DNA of 64,000 nucleotides from an uncultured Rhodopila sp. (lineage in GTDB: Bacteria; Pseudomonadota; Alphaproteobacteria; Acetobacterales; Acetobacteraceae): the NCBI RefSeq assembly GCF_903915725.1, contig NZ_CAIWTY010000069.1, positions 1 to 64,000 of the forward strand, given 5' to 3'. Within the stretch, counting starts at the first letter, position 1, and every line of letters starts with the position of its first letter. The notes under the pieces are model-generated. The model did not search any database. It was not told the origin of the DNA and saw nothing but the letters and a program-made list of their open reading frames with translations. The position numbers and the translations under genes are program-made. Shown in pieces: positions 37,292 through 46,295 of this stretch.

Positions 37292-38440
37292 ATGCGGCTT
37301 GGTGTGCGTATCAGCCGTCTCGCCGCAGCCCTTGCCCTCGGTGCCGCTTTTGCGACGCCGGGCCGGGGCGGGGCGGAAACTCCCGCGCCGAACCAGGCTC
37401 AGCCGTTGCGGGTATGTGCTGATCCCGATGACCTGCCGTTCAGCAGCGCGCAGTCCGGGCCACCCGGGCTTTATGTCGAACTCGGCCGGCAGGTCGCCCA
37501 GTCGCTCGGCCGCCCGTTTGAGCCGGTCTGGGCGCTGAGCTATTTCGGCAAGCATGCGGTGCGCACGACGTTGCTGGCCAAGACCTGCGATGCCTATGTC
37601 GGGTTGCCGGGCATCAAGGGTTTCATGGGGCCGCAACTGGTCTATTCGAAACCGTTCCTGCACATCGGCTACGCGATCATGGCGCCGGCGGGCCAGCACA
37701 TCACGCGGCTGGACGATCTGTCCGGCAAGCGGGTGGGCGTGCAGTTTTCCACGCCGCCGCAGATGGTCCTGGCGGAACGGGACGACGTGAAGTCGGTGAC
37801 GTTCCTCAACCCCGAGGAAGCCGTAAAGGCCCTGGAGCACCACGAGGTTGATATGGCGTTCGTCTGGGGACCCGTGGCCGGCTACATGAACAAGACCTCG
37901 TTGCACGGCGCTTACGAAGTGACTCCCATCGCCGGTGAGGGCATGGAGTATCCGGTCAAGATTGGCTTCAACCGGGCCGATGCGGATCTGCGCGACAAGG
38001 TTGATCTGGCGTTGGAAGGTGCCCGGCCGGCGGTGGCTGATTTGGCGGCGAAATACGGGTTGCCGACGGCGGCCCCGATCGAACTGGCGAGCCTGGACGA
38101 ACCCGTCATGATCCTGGCCTCCACCAGCGAACCGGCACCGCCCGCGGCGGCGGAACCCGCCAAGGAAGCGGCGGCGCCGACGGCAGACGATGTGGCCGAG
38201 GGCCATGCGATCTTCAACGGCACCTGCTCGCACTGCCACGGCCCGGACGCGGTGCAATCAGTCCGCAAGATCGATCTGCGCCTGCTGCACCACCGCTATG
38301 GCGATACCACCGCGACGGTGTTCCACGAAACCGTGACGAAAGGCCGCCCTGCGAAGGGCATGCCGAACTGGAGCGCGGTCTTTAGCGAAGACGACTTCAA
38401 GAAGATCTACGCCTACCTGAGCACGATTCAGACCGATTGA
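37292..38440 (+). CDS. Quinoprotein-associated binding protein fused to cytochrome c (XoxJ-like + heme c)
   Basis: 382 residues. Signal peptide (about 1-28), a type II periplasmic binding domain (about 38-265: LRVCADPDDLPFSS to AAKYGLP) of the XoxJ/MxaJ family, an Ala/Pro/Glu-rich linker, and a C-terminal cytochrome c with CSHCH at 312-316 and KGMPNWSAVF. XoxJ-type proteins assist or activate the adjacent dehydrogenase, and a separate cytochrome (XoxG/ExaB) normally accepts its electrons; here both are one chain. A GTG at 37289 could serve as start instead. It follows the dehydrogenase by 4 bases. Confidence 0.9.
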   Translation: MRLGVRISRLAAALALGAAFATPGRGGAETPAPNQAQPLRVCADPDDLPFSSAQSGPPGLYVELGRQVAQSLGRPFEPVWALSYFGKHAVRTTLLAKTCDAYVGLPGIKGFMGPQLVYSKPFLHIGYAIMAPAGQHITRLDDLSGKRVGVQFSTPPQMVLAERDDVKSVTFLNPEEAVKALEHHEVDMAFVWGPVAGYMNKTSLHGAYEVTPIAGEGMEYPVKIGFNRADADLRDKVDLALEGARPAVADLAAKYGLPTAAPIELASLDEPVMILASTSEPAPPAAAEPAKEAAAPTADDVAEGHAIFNGTCSHCHGPDAVQSVRKIDLRLLHHRYGDTTATVFHETVTKGRPAKGMPNWSAVFSEDDFKKIYAYLSTIQTD

Positions 38441-38499
38441 GTCTGCGCTGATCCAACCCGCACGGCATGGTGCCGGCGACAACCGAGTGGAGAGGAAAT

Positions 38500-40020
38500 A
38501 TGGTCGATAAAGCCCTGGCTGAACTTGCCCGCACCGTTTCGATCAAGCGGCAATACGACAACTTCATTGGCGGTGAATGGGTTCCCCCCGTGCGCGGCCA
38601 ATACTTTGACAACGTCTCGCCGGTCAACGGCAAGGTGATCTGTCAGGTTGCCCGTTCGACCGCCGAAGACATCGAGCTCGCGCTCGATGCGGCGCACAAG
38701 GCAAAGGACGCCTGGGGCGCGACCTCCTACGCCGAGCGTTCCCGCGTCCTGAACAAGATCGCCGATCGGCTGGAGGAAAAGCTGGCGACCCTGGCACTGG
38801 TCGAGACGCTGGATAACGGCAAGCCGATCCGCGAAACGACCCATGCGGATTTGCCGTTGGGGATTGATCATTTCCGTTACTTCGCCGGAGTAATTCGGGC
38901 CCAGGAAGGCAGCACCTGCCAGATCGACAGCACCACGGTCGCGTATCATTTCCATGAGCCGCTGGGCGTCGTCGGCCAGATCATTCCGTGGAACTTCCCG
39001 CTGCTGATGGCGATCTGGAAGCTGGCGCCTGCACTCGCCGCCGGCAACTGCATCGTACTGAAGCCGGCCGAACAGACCCCGCTCAGCATTCTTGTGTTGA
39101 TCGAAATTATTGCCGATCTGCTGCCGCCCGGAACGATCAACGTGGTCAACGGGTTCGGCGTCGAGGCCGGCAAGCCGCTCGCGCAGAACAAGCGGATCGC
39201 CAAGATCGCCTTCACCGGTGAGACGACCACCGGCCGCCTGATCATGCAATACGCCTCGGAAAATCTCATTCCGGTCACGCTGGAACTGGGCGGCAAGTCG
39301 CCGAACATCTTCTTCGCCGACGTGATGAACGAAGACGACGCGTTCTTCGACAAGGCGCTCGAAGGCTTCACCATGTTCGCGCTGAACCAGGGCGAGGTCT
39401 GCACCTGCCCGAGCCGCGCGCTGATCCACGAAAGCATCTACGACCGCTTCATGGAGCGTGCGCTCAAGCGCGTCGCCGCCATCACCCAGGGCAACCCGTT
39501 CGACGCCTCCACCATGATCGGCGCCCAGGCTTCCAACGACCAGCTTGAGAAGATCCTGTCCTACATCGACATCGGCCGTCAGGAAGGTGCCAAGGTGCTG
39601 GCCGGTGGCAATCGCGCGATCCATCCGGGCGACCTGGCCGGCGGCTACTATGTCGAGCCGACGGTGCTGCAGGGCCACAACAAGATGCGGGTCTTCCAGG
39701 AGGAAATCTTCGGGCCGGTCGTGTCCGTGACCACCTTCAAGGACGATGCCGACGCGCTGGCGATCGCCAACGATACGCTGTACGGCCTCGGCTCCGGCGT
39801 GTGGACCCGCGACGGCACCCGTGCCTACAACTTCGGCCGCTCGATCCAGGCCGGTCGCGTCTGGACCAACTGCTACCACCTGTATCCGGCGCACGCGGCG
39901 TTCGGCGGCTACAAGCAGTCTGGCATCGGGCGTGAAAACCACAAGGCGATGCTTGACCATTACCAGCAGACGAAGAATATGCTGGTCAGCTACAGCCCGA
40001 ACGCTCTGGGCTTCTTCTAA
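38500..40020 (+). CDS. NAD-dependent aldehyde dehydrogenase (ExaC/AldB-like)
   Basis: 506 residues, complete: NAD-binding [31 protein letters not shown], general-base Glu in LELGGKSPN and catalytic C301 in [11 protein letters not shown], the pattern of acetaldehyde dehydrogenases of PQQ-ethanol loci. It oxidises the aldehyde made by the dehydrogenase to the acid in the cytosol. aggaa lies just before the ATG. It is co-directional with the DUF779 gene. Confidence 0.95.
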   Translation: MVDKALAELARTVSIKRQYDNFIGGEWVPPVRGQYFDNVSPVNGKVICQVARSTAEDIELALDAAHKAKDAWGATSYAERSRVLNKIADRLEEKLATLALVETLDNGKPIRETTHADLPLGIDHFRYFAGVIRAQEGSTCQIDSTTVAYHFHEPLGVVGQIIPWNFPLLMAIWKLAPALAAGNCIVLKPAEQTPLSILVLIEIIADLLPPGTINVVNGFGVEAGKPLAQNKRIAKIAFTGETTTGRLIMQYASENLIPVTLELGGKSPNIFFADVMNEDDAFFDKALEGFTMFALNQGEVCTCPSRALIHESIYDRFMERALKRVAAITQGNPFDASTMIGAQASNDQLEKILSYIDIGRQEGAKVLAGGNRAIHPGDLAGGYYVEPTVLQGHNKMRVFQEEIFGPVVSVTTFKDDADALAIANDTLYGLGSGVWTRDGTRAYNFGRSIQAGRVWTNCYHLYPAHAAFGGYKQSGIGRENHKAMLDHYQQTKNMLVSYSPNALGFF

Positions 40021-40076
40021 CCGGCAACGGGCCGGGACCCGATCCCGGGTTCCGGCCCACCACCGCGGAGGATGCG

Positions 40077-40460
40077 ATGACTCAACGAGTTCTCATCACG
40101 CCCGAAGCGGAAGCTGTCGTGGACCGCCTGCGCGCGGTGCATGGTCCGCTGATGTTCCACCAGTCCGGCGGATGTTGCGATGGCAGCGCGCCGATGTGCT
40201 ACGCCAAGGGCGAATTCCGCACCGGTGCGCAGGATATGCTGCTGGGTGAGATCGCCGGCTGCCAGTTCTTCATGGGCGCGGCGCAGTTCGAATACTGGCA
40301 GCACACGCAATTGATCATCGACGTGGTCAAGGGCCGCGGGGCCGGCTTTTCGCTCGAAGCCCCCGAAGGTGTCCGCTTCCTCACGCGTTCGCGCGTGTTC
40401 ACCGACGCGGAGGTCGCCGAATTGGGAGCCGCCGGGGCGGTGCCGACAGGTGCCCCCTAG
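40077..40460 (+). CDS. DUF779 family protein
   Basis: 127 residues matching DUF779: VLITPEAEAVVDRLRAVHG, MFHQSGGCCDGSAPMCY with three Cys (probable metal site), and GCQFFMGAAQFEYWQHTQL. It nearly always follows an AldB/ExaC-type aldehyde dehydrogenase gene, as here (56 bases). Role unproven; a metal-dependent accessory to aldehyde oxidation is the usual guess. Site ggagg before the ATG. Confidence 0.93.
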   Translation: MTQRVLITPEAEAVVDRLRAVHGPLMFHQSGGCCDGSAPMCYAKGEFRTGAQDMLLGEIAGCQFFMGAAQFEYWQHTQLIIDVVKGRGAGFSLEAPEGVRFLTRSRVFTDAEVAELGAAGAVPTGAP

Positions 40461-40497
40461 CTTGTGGTGAGCGGCTAACTTCACTACGAACGTCAGT

Positions 40498-41718
40498 ATG
40501 GAACGTCCAAATGGAAATGCGCGTAACGGCATCAGCCGGCGCGGCGTGATGGCTGTGCTCGCGATCGGTGCGCTTGCAGCACCCGGTGCGCGTGCCGATA
40601 GTGGCGTGGTTCGCATCGGCTATGTCCGCTCCCTGATCCGCCGTCCGGTAATTTCGCTGCTGGAGCAACCCGGGCCGGATGCCGGCCTTGCGGGTGCCAA
40701 ACTGGCGCTGGACGACAACAACACGACGGGAAGTTCTCTCGGCCAGAGTTTCGAAATGGTCGATGTGCCGGTGCGCAAGGGTGCGAACCTGCCGGCCGCG
40801 CTTGACCACCTGGCGGGGCAGGGCGTGCGGCTGGTGATGACCGATCTCGACGCCGACGGCGTGCTGCTGCTGGCGGATGGCGCTCGGACACGCGGCATGA
40901 CGCTGTTCAACCTCGCAGCCCCGGACGATTCGTTGCGCCAGCAGGACTGCCGCGGCGATGTGATTCATGTCGCGCCGACGCGCAGCATGTTGGCCGATGC
41001 AGTAGCGCAATATCTGGTCTGGAAGAAGTGGAACCGCTGGCTGCTGGTGTATGGTTCGTATCCGTCGGACAAGCTTCTTGCCGACGCGTACCGCCGATCG
41101 GCCAAGCGGTTCGGGGCGAAGATCGTGCAGGAGAAGGTCAGCGAGGATACCGGCGGCTCGCGCCAGAGCGATTCGGGGGTCGTACAGACACAGCAACAAA
41201 TCCCGGTGCTGACCCAGGGCGCGCCCGATTACGACGTGCTGGTCGCCGCCGACGAGAACCAGGTTTTCGCAGGCTATCTGCCGTATCGCACCTGGGACGC
41301 CCGGCCGGTCGCGGGTTCGGCGGGGCTGGAGCCCGTGACCTGGGATGCCAGCAGCGAATCCTGGGGCGGCACGCAGTTGCAGAACCGTTTCGTCAAGCTG
41401 TTCAACCGGCGGATGATGCCGCTGGATATGCAAGCCTGGACCGGCGTCCGGATGATCGGTGAGGCTGCCACCCACACCGGCAGCACCGATGCCGGCAAGC
41501 TGATCGCCTACATGAAAAGCCCGGAGTTCGGGATTGCGGCATACAAGGGGCAGCTTCTGACGTTGCGCGATTGGGATCTGCAACTGCGCCAGCCGATTTT
41601 GCTATCCGACGGGCGCACGGTCGTTTCGATATCTCCGCAGCCCGGTTTTCTCCACCAATCCAACGAGCTCGATACGCTCGGCATCGATCGGCCTGAAACC
41701 AAATGCAAACTGCAATGA
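40498..41718 (+). CDS. ABC transporter binding protein of PQQ-alcohol systems (PedA1A2BC type)
   Basis: 406 residues. A twin-Arg-like export signal (ISRRGVMAVLAIGALAAPGA, about 12-31), then a periplasmic binding domain of the PQQ_ABC_bind family (TIGR03863), with KLALDDNNTTGSSLGQSFEM and a long C-terminal region ending ETKCKLQ. It is the first of four genes (binding protein, propeller, ATPase, permease) that match the P. putida PedA1A2BC transporter, linked there to lanthanide supply. Transport direction and cargo are not shown by sequence. Confidence 0.85.
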   Translation: MERPNGNARNGISRRGVMAVLAIGALAAPGARADSGVVRIGYVRSLIRRPVISLLEQPGPDAGLAGAKLALDDNNTTGSSLGQSFEMVDVPVRKGANLPAALDHLAGQGVRLVMTDLDADGVLLLADGARTRGMTLFNLAAPDDSLRQQDCRGDVIHVAPTRSMLADAVAQYLVWKKWNRWLLVYGSYPSDKLLADAYRRSAKRFGAKIVQEKVSEDTGGSRQSDSGVVQTQQQIPVLTQGAPDYDVLVAADENQVFAGYLPYRTWDARPVAGSAGLEPVTWDASSESWGGTQLQNRFVKLFNRRMMPLDMQAWTGVRMIGEAATHTGSTDAGKLIAYMKSPEFGIAAYKGQLLTLRDWDLQLRQPILLSDGRTVVSISPQPGFLHQSNELDTLGIDRPETKCKLQ

Positions 41719-41745
41719 ATGTTCTGATGCGCCGACGTTTCATTC

Positions 41746-41833
41746 CCGTCATGGCGGGCGAAGGCCCGCCATCCACGCCTTTTGCTGGTCGCGACAAAGG
41801 CGTGGATGGTGCGCCTGCGCGCACCATGACGAT
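41746..41833. repeat. Dispersed palindromic repeat, family A, running into a start codon
   Basis: Starts gtcatggcgggcgaagg and ends gcgcaccatgacgatg; its last arm provides the ATG of the next gene (41826). It lies inside the ABC operon and can form a hairpin over that gene's initiation region. Confidence 0.75.
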
Positions 41834-42812
41834 GATGCGCCAGTGCGTCTGCCTCACTGCGTTCATGGTATTTGCAAGCCTCGCCCTGCCGCAACCCGCA
41901 CGGGCGCTGACAGCCTATGTAACGAACGAACGCGACAACACCGTCAGCGTCGTCGATCTCGACGAGATGAAAACCGTCAAGACCATTGATGTCGGCCAGC
42001 GCCCGCGCGGCATCACGCTCACCGCGGACGGAAAATCCATCCTGGTGTGCGCCAGCGACGACGATACCATCCAGGTCATCGATCGAGCCACCTTGCAGAT
42101 CACCGGCGAACTTCCTTCCGGAGCCGATCCGGAAACGTTTGCGTTGGGACAGGGTGGCGACAGGCTGTTTGTTTCAAACGAAAACGATCAGATGGTCACG
42201 GTGATCGACGTGCCCTCCCGCAAGGTCGTGGCGAAAATTCCGACCGGCGTCGAACCGGAAGGCATGGCGGTCAGTCCGGACGGCAAGACCATCGTCAATA
42301 CGTCCGAAACCACCAACATGGCGCATTTCATCGACTACGAGACCCGCAAGGTCGTCGCGACGGTGCTGGTCGATCCGCGCCCGCGTATCGCGCAGTTCAA
42401 ACATGACGGGTCGGAGTTGTGGGTGTCCTCGGAACTCGGCGGTACGGTCAGCGTGATCGATCCGGTTGCCCACGTCGTAAAGAACAAGATCCATTTCGAG
42501 GTTCAGGGCCTTCGCGACAAGGCGATCCAGCCGGTGGGGATTCGATTCACCAAGGATGACAGCCTGGCGTTCGTCGCGCTCGGCCCGGCCAACCGCGTCG
42601 CGGTGATCGATGCGAAGACCGGAACGGTCCAGAAATACCTGCTGGTGGGCCAGCGCGTCTGGCAGATGGCATTCACCCCGGACGAGAAATACCTGCTGAC
42701 CACCAACGGGCTGTCCAACGACATCTCGGTCATCGATGTGGCCGCGCTGAAGGTGGTGAAATCCATCCAGGTTGGACGCCTGCCCTGGGGTGTGGTGGTC
42801 TCGCCGCAATGA
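41826..42812 (+). CDS. PQQ-catabolism-associated beta-propeller protein (YVTN repeats)
   Basis: 328 residues. Signal peptide (about 1-27, ending ARA), then seven ~42-residue blades with patterns like NTVSVVDLDEMKTVKTIDVG and AYVTNERDN; matches the TIGR03866-type propeller of PQQ loci. The first ATG (41826) comes from a repeat element; ATGs at 41832 and 41835 are alternatives, and no good ribosome site is visible. It overlaps the ATPase gene by 4 bases. Probably a periplasmic part of the ABC system. Confidence 0.87.
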   Translation: MTMMRQCVCLTAFMVFASLALPQPARALTAYVTNERDNTVSVVDLDEMKTVKTIDVGQRPRGITLTADGKSILVCASDDDTIQVIDRATLQITGELPSGADPETFALGQGGDRLFVSNENDQMVTVIDVPSRKVVAKIPTGVEPEGMAVSPDGKTIVNTSETTNMAHFIDYETRKVVATVLVDPRPRIAQFKHDGSELWVSSELGGTVSVIDPVAHVVKNKIHFEVQGLRDKAIQPVGIRFTKDDSLAFVALGPANRVAVIDAKTGTVQKYLLVGQRVWQMAFTPDEKYLLTTNGLSNDISVIDVAALKVVKSIQVGRLPWGVVVSPQ

Positions 42813-43591
42813 ATATCATGTCCGCCGAAACGCATGTCACTGTCTTTCCGCCTGCCCTGGCGGTCGATGGCGTCAGCCACGCCTATGGCCGGCGCCGTGT
42901 GCTGGACAAGGTTTCGCTGACCGTTCCGCAAGGGCAGTTCACCGCTGTGCTCGGCCTGAACGGGGCGGGCAAGACCACGCTGCTGTCGCTGATCACCCGG
43001 CTGTTCGATACGCAAAGCGGCAGCATCAGCGTGCTCGGCCATCGTATCGATCGTGAACCGGGCGAGGCGCTGCGCCGGCTGGGCGTGGTGTTCCAGGCGC
43101 GCACGCTCGATCTCGATTTGTCGGTGATGGACAATCTGCTGTTCCACGCAGCCTTACATGGCATCGGAGGGCGCGAGGCGCGCAGACGTTCGACGGCCGC
43201 GCTGGCCGATGTCGGTATGGCCGAGCGGGCGAAGGACAAGGCACGCGACCTGTCCGGCGGCCAGATGCGCCGCGTGGAAATCGCCCGTTCGTTGCTGCAT
43301 GGGCCAAGCCTGCTGGTGCTGGACGAACCCACGGTTGGCCTGGATATCGCATCGAAGCAGGCGATCGTGACCCATGTTCGCAGCCTGGTGCGGGATCGCG
43401 GTGTCGGCGTGCTGTGGACGACCCATATGCTGGACGAGATCGAACCGTCGGACCAAATCCTGGTGCTGCATCTGGGGAAATCGCTCGCCCGCGGTGTCGT
43501 CAGCGATGTCGTCGCCGCCTCCGGCAAGGACAGCCTGCGCGCTGCTTTCGCGTCGCTGACAGAATCAGCCGCTCCGCGAGACGAATCATGA
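42809..43591 (+). CDS. ABC transporter ATPase of the PQQ-alcohol system (PedB-like)
   Basis: 260 residues: Walker A GLNGAGKT, signature LSGGQMRR, Walker B LLVLDEPTVGLD and H-loop TTHML. It belongs to the branch that pairs with ABC-2 type permeases. The permease gene follows after a 118-base gap that holds a family-B repeat. In P. putida the equivalent subunit serves lanthanide-dependent growth. Confidence 0.92.
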   Translation: MNIMSAETHVTVFPPALAVDGVSHAYGRRRVLDKVSLTVPQGQFTAVLGLNGAGKTTLLSLITRLFDTQSGSISVLGHRIDREPGEALRRLGVVFQARTLDLDLSVMDNLLFHAALHGIGGREARRRSTAALADVGMAERAKDKARDLSGGQMRRVEIARSLLHGPSLLVLDEPTVGLDIASKQAIVTHVRSLVRDRGVGVLWTTHMLDEIEPSDQILVLHLGKSLARGVVSDVVAASGKDSLRAAFASLTESAAPRDES

Positions 43592-43619
43592 GCGATTTGC
43601 CTGCCCAACCGTCCCCATC

Positions 43620-43695
43620 GTCATGGCCCGGCTTGTCCGGGCCACCTATCGCCGCACGTGCTGGGATAGGTGGCCCGGACAAGCCGGGCCATGAC
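43620..43695. repeat. Dispersed palindromic repeat, family B
   Basis: gtcatggcccggcttgtccg and its reverse complement close a near-perfect ~76-base palindrome with accacctatcgc/gataggtgg inside. Copies at 58500-58578 and 61163-61240, half copy near 24519. In this operon it separates the ATPase from its permease and would fold in the mRNA. Confidence 0.8.
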
Positions 43696-43709
43696 TATGA
43701 GGAGACGCT

Positions 43710-44555
43710 ATGAGCGACCTCACCCTCGACGCCCCGGCGCGCGGCTTCACCCTCGGCCAATACCTGACCTGCCTGCGCGGCATCATGTGGCGCGAGGCGT
43801 TGCGCTTCGTGCACCAACGGGAACGTTTCGTTTCCGCCCTGGTGCGGCCGCTGGTCTGGCTGTTCATCTTCGCCGCCGGTTTCCGCCAGATCCTCGGCGT
43901 CTCGATCATTCCGCCGTACGAGACCTACGTCCTGTATGAGGTCTACGTCACCCCCGGCCTGATCGCGATGATCCAGCTTTTCAACGGCATGCAGTCGTCG
44001 CTGTCGATGGTCTACGACCGCGAAATGGGCAACATGCGTATGCTGCTGGTCAGCCCGTTCCCGCGCTGGTTCCTGCTGGTGTCCAAACTGCTGGCCAGCA
44101 CCACCGTCTCCATCCTTCAGGTCGCCGCCTTCATGATTGTCGCCTGGCTGTGGGGGGTCGACCTGCCGCCGTGGTCGTTCCTGACCGCGCTGCCGGCGCT
44201 GGTGCTGTGCGGCCTGATGCTCGGCGCGCTGGGGATGCTGCTGTCGTCGCTGATCAAGCAACTGGAGAACTTCGCCGGCGTGATGAACTTCGTCATCTTC
44301 CCGATGTTCTTTGCCTCCTCGGCGCTGTATCCGCTGTGGTTGGTGCAGCAATCCAGCCCGGTCGTCTACTTCATCTGCCGGCTCAATCCCTTCACCTATG
44401 CGGTCGAGCTGATCCGCTTCAGCTTATACGGCAAATTAGATTTTCTCTCGCTCGCCGTTGTTGCCTCGGCCGCCACAGTGTTTACCATCGCCGCCATTCT
44501 GGCCTACGACCCGGCTCGGGGGCTGCTCGTTCGCCGCGGAGGTGGGGCACCATGA
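43710..44555 (+). CDS. ABC-2 type permease of the PQQ-alcohol system (PedC-like)
   Basis: 281 residues with six hydrophobic helices and the ABC-2 membrane pattern (LRGIMWREALRFVHQRERFV at the N-terminus; MLLVSPFPRWFLLVSKLLA; PLWLVQQSSPVVYFICRLNP). It matches the PedC-type permease family. ABC-2 proteins usually export, yet this family is tied genetically to metal supply, so direction is uncertain. It overlaps the next gene by 4 bases (ATGA). Confidence 0.92.
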   Translation: MSDLTLDAPARGFTLGQYLTCLRGIMWREALRFVHQRERFVSALVRPLVWLFIFAAGFRQILGVSIIPPYETYVLYEVYVTPGLIAMIQLFNGMQSSLSMVYDREMGNMRMLLVSPFPRWFLLVSKLLASTTVSILQVAAFMIVAWLWGVDLPPWSFLTALPALVLCGLMLGALGMLLSSLIKQLENFAGVMNFVIFPMFFASSALYPLWLVQQSSPVVYFICRLNPFTYAVELIRFSLYGKLDFLSLAVVASAATVFTIAAILAYDPARGLLVRRGGGAP

Positions 44556-45532
44556 CACATATATCCCGGCGGGCGTTGCTCGCGGCCGGCGCGGCATCCA
44601 TCGCTCTACCCGTGCGGGCAGATAACCCGTTGCGGCTTGGCACTTTGCAGTTCGGCACCGTCCAGTGGGTGGCCGACGTCATCCGCCGGCATGATCTCGA
44701 TACAAAACATGGCTTCGCGTTGCGCGGCACGATGCTCGCCAACAACGATGCCGGGCGCGTATCGCTGATGGCCGGTGCGAGCGACGTCATTCTGTCGGAC
44801 TGGGCCTTCGTCGCGGTGCAACGCGCCAGCGGAACGAAGCTGTGCTTCGCGCCGTTCTCCAGCGCCACCGGCGGCGTCATGACCGCGGCCGACTCGCCGA
44901 TACGGCGGCTGGCTGATTTGAAGGGCCGCAGTCTGGGCGTGGCCGGCGGCCCGGCCGACAAATCCTGGCTTGTGGTGCAGGCTGCCGGACGCGGCCAGGG
45001 CATCGATCTCGCCACCGAGGCGAAGCCGGTGTTTGGCGCCCCGCCCCTGCTTGGCGCCAAGCTGCAGCAGCGCGAACTCGATGCGGTGCTGACATACTGG
45101 AATTTCTCCGCCCGGCTGGAGGCCGCCGGCTTCCGCCAGGCCGTTTCGGTGGCGGATTGCGCCAGGGCGCTGGATATCTCGCCGCAGGTCAGCATGGTCG
45201 GATTTGTCTTCCACGAAGACTGGGCGAACGCCAATCGAGCCGCGATCGACGGATTTCTCGCCGCCGTCGATGCAGCCGATGGGCTGCTGGCCGGTTCGGC
45301 CGAGGAGTGGGCGGCGGTGCGCCCGTTGATGGACGCCGACAGCGATGCGCTGTTCGTTCGCCTGCGCGACCGTTACCTCGCCGGCGTGCCGCGGGTGGAT
45401 GCCGCGGAACAGGCCCGCGGTGCCGCCCGCCTGCTCGCCGTCCTGCACGAAACCGGCGGCTCGCAAGCGACGGGCGGCATCGAGACGCTGCCGCCGGGTG
45501 TCTTCTGGCCGGTCAAAGATGGGTCGAGCTGA
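44552..45532 (+). CDS. ABC transporter binding protein, nitrate/taurine (SsuA/TauA) type
   Basis: 326 residues with a twin-Arg-like signal (SRRALLAAGAASIALPVRA, to about 23) and the NMT1/THI5-like binding fold: LRLGTLQFGTVQWVADVIRR, then the ADLKGRSLGVAGGPADKSW hinge. First of three genes (binding protein, permease, ATPase) forming a second importer directly after the PedC-like gene. SsuABC/TauABC-type systems import sulfonates, nitrate, cyanate or thiamine precursors; the ligand here is not evident. It ends 14 bases inside the permease gene. Confidence 0.87.
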   Translation: MTHISRRALLAAGAASIALPVRADNPLRLGTLQFGTVQWVADVIRRHDLDTKHGFALRGTMLANNDAGRVSLMAGASDVILSDWAFVAVQRASGTKLCFAPFSSATGGVMTAADSPIRRLADLKGRSLGVAGGPADKSWLVVQAAGRGQGIDLATEAKPVFGAPPLLGAKLQQRELDAVLTYWNFSARLEAAGFRQAVSVADCARALDISPQVSMVGFVFHEDWANANRAAIDGFLAAVDAADGLLAGSAEEWAAVRPLMDADSDALFVRLRDRYLAGVPRVDAAEQARGAARLLAVLHETGGSQATGGIETLPPGVFWPVKDGSS

Positions 45533-46295
45533 AGCCGGCGCGCTATCAATCGCGGCTCGCGACCGCCTGCTGTCCCTGCTGGGCTTCATCGCCATCTGGT
45601 GGCTGGGTTCTTATTTATCGGCCAACCCGAACCTGCTTCCGGGTCCGCAGCGGGTTGCCTTATTCGCCTGGCACGAAATCGTAACGGGCGCGCTGCCGGC
45701 GGCGTTCGCCGCGACGCTGGCACGTGTCATCGTCGCCTTCATTCTCGCCATGCTCGGCGGGGGCGCCCTCGGCTACATCACCGGCCGATCGGCCAGGGCC
45801 AATGCATGGGTGGATCCGTGGGTAGTGATCGGCCTCAATCTCCCCGTCCTCGTCGTCATTGTTCTCGCTTACATCTGGATCGGCCTTAACGACGCCGCCG
45901 CGGTCCTGGCGGTTGTATTGGCGAAAGCCCCGACAGTTGTCGTGACGGTGCGGGAGGGAGCGCGGGCGCTGGATCCCGGCCTGGCCGAGATGGCGCAAGC
46001 GTTCCATCTGCCGCAATGGCGGCGCCTGCGTCACGTGGTGCTGCCGCAATTGCTGCCCTACATCGCCGCCGCCGGTCGCAGCGGCCTGTCGATCACCTGG
46101 AAGATCGTGTTGCTGGTTGAACTTCTCGGCCGCCCAAGCGGTGTGGGTTATGTGCTGAATTTGTTCTTCCAGAACTTCAACGTCACCGGAATTCTGGCGT
46201 ACGGCCTGGCGTTTGCCGGCCTGATGCTGCTGTTCGAGGCTGCTGTTCTGCAACCGCTGGAACGCCGCGCAACGGCCTGGCGGTCGAATGCTTAG
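45519..46295 (+). CDS. ABC transporter permease, SsuC/TauC type
   Basis: 258 residues, about six membrane helices, with the inner-membrane docking loop EMAQAFHLPQWRRLRHVVLP (EAA motif). It begins inside the end of the binding-protein gene and ends 8 bases inside the ATPase gene, so the three are translationally coupled. MGRAEAGALS was taken as start because it directly precedes the first helix. Confidence 0.92.
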   Translation: MGRAEAGALSIAARDRLLSLLGFIAIWWLGSYLSANPNLLPGPQRVALFAWHEIVTGALPAAFAATLARVIVAFILAMLGGGALGYITGRSARANAWVDPWVVIGLNLPVLVVIVLAYIWIGLNDAAAVLAVVLAKAPTVVVTVREGARALDPGLAEMAQAFHLPQWRRLRHVVLPQLLPYIAAAGRSGLSITWKIVLLVELLGRPSGVGYVLNLFFQNFNVTGILAYGLAFAGLMLLFEAAVLQPLERRATAWRSNA

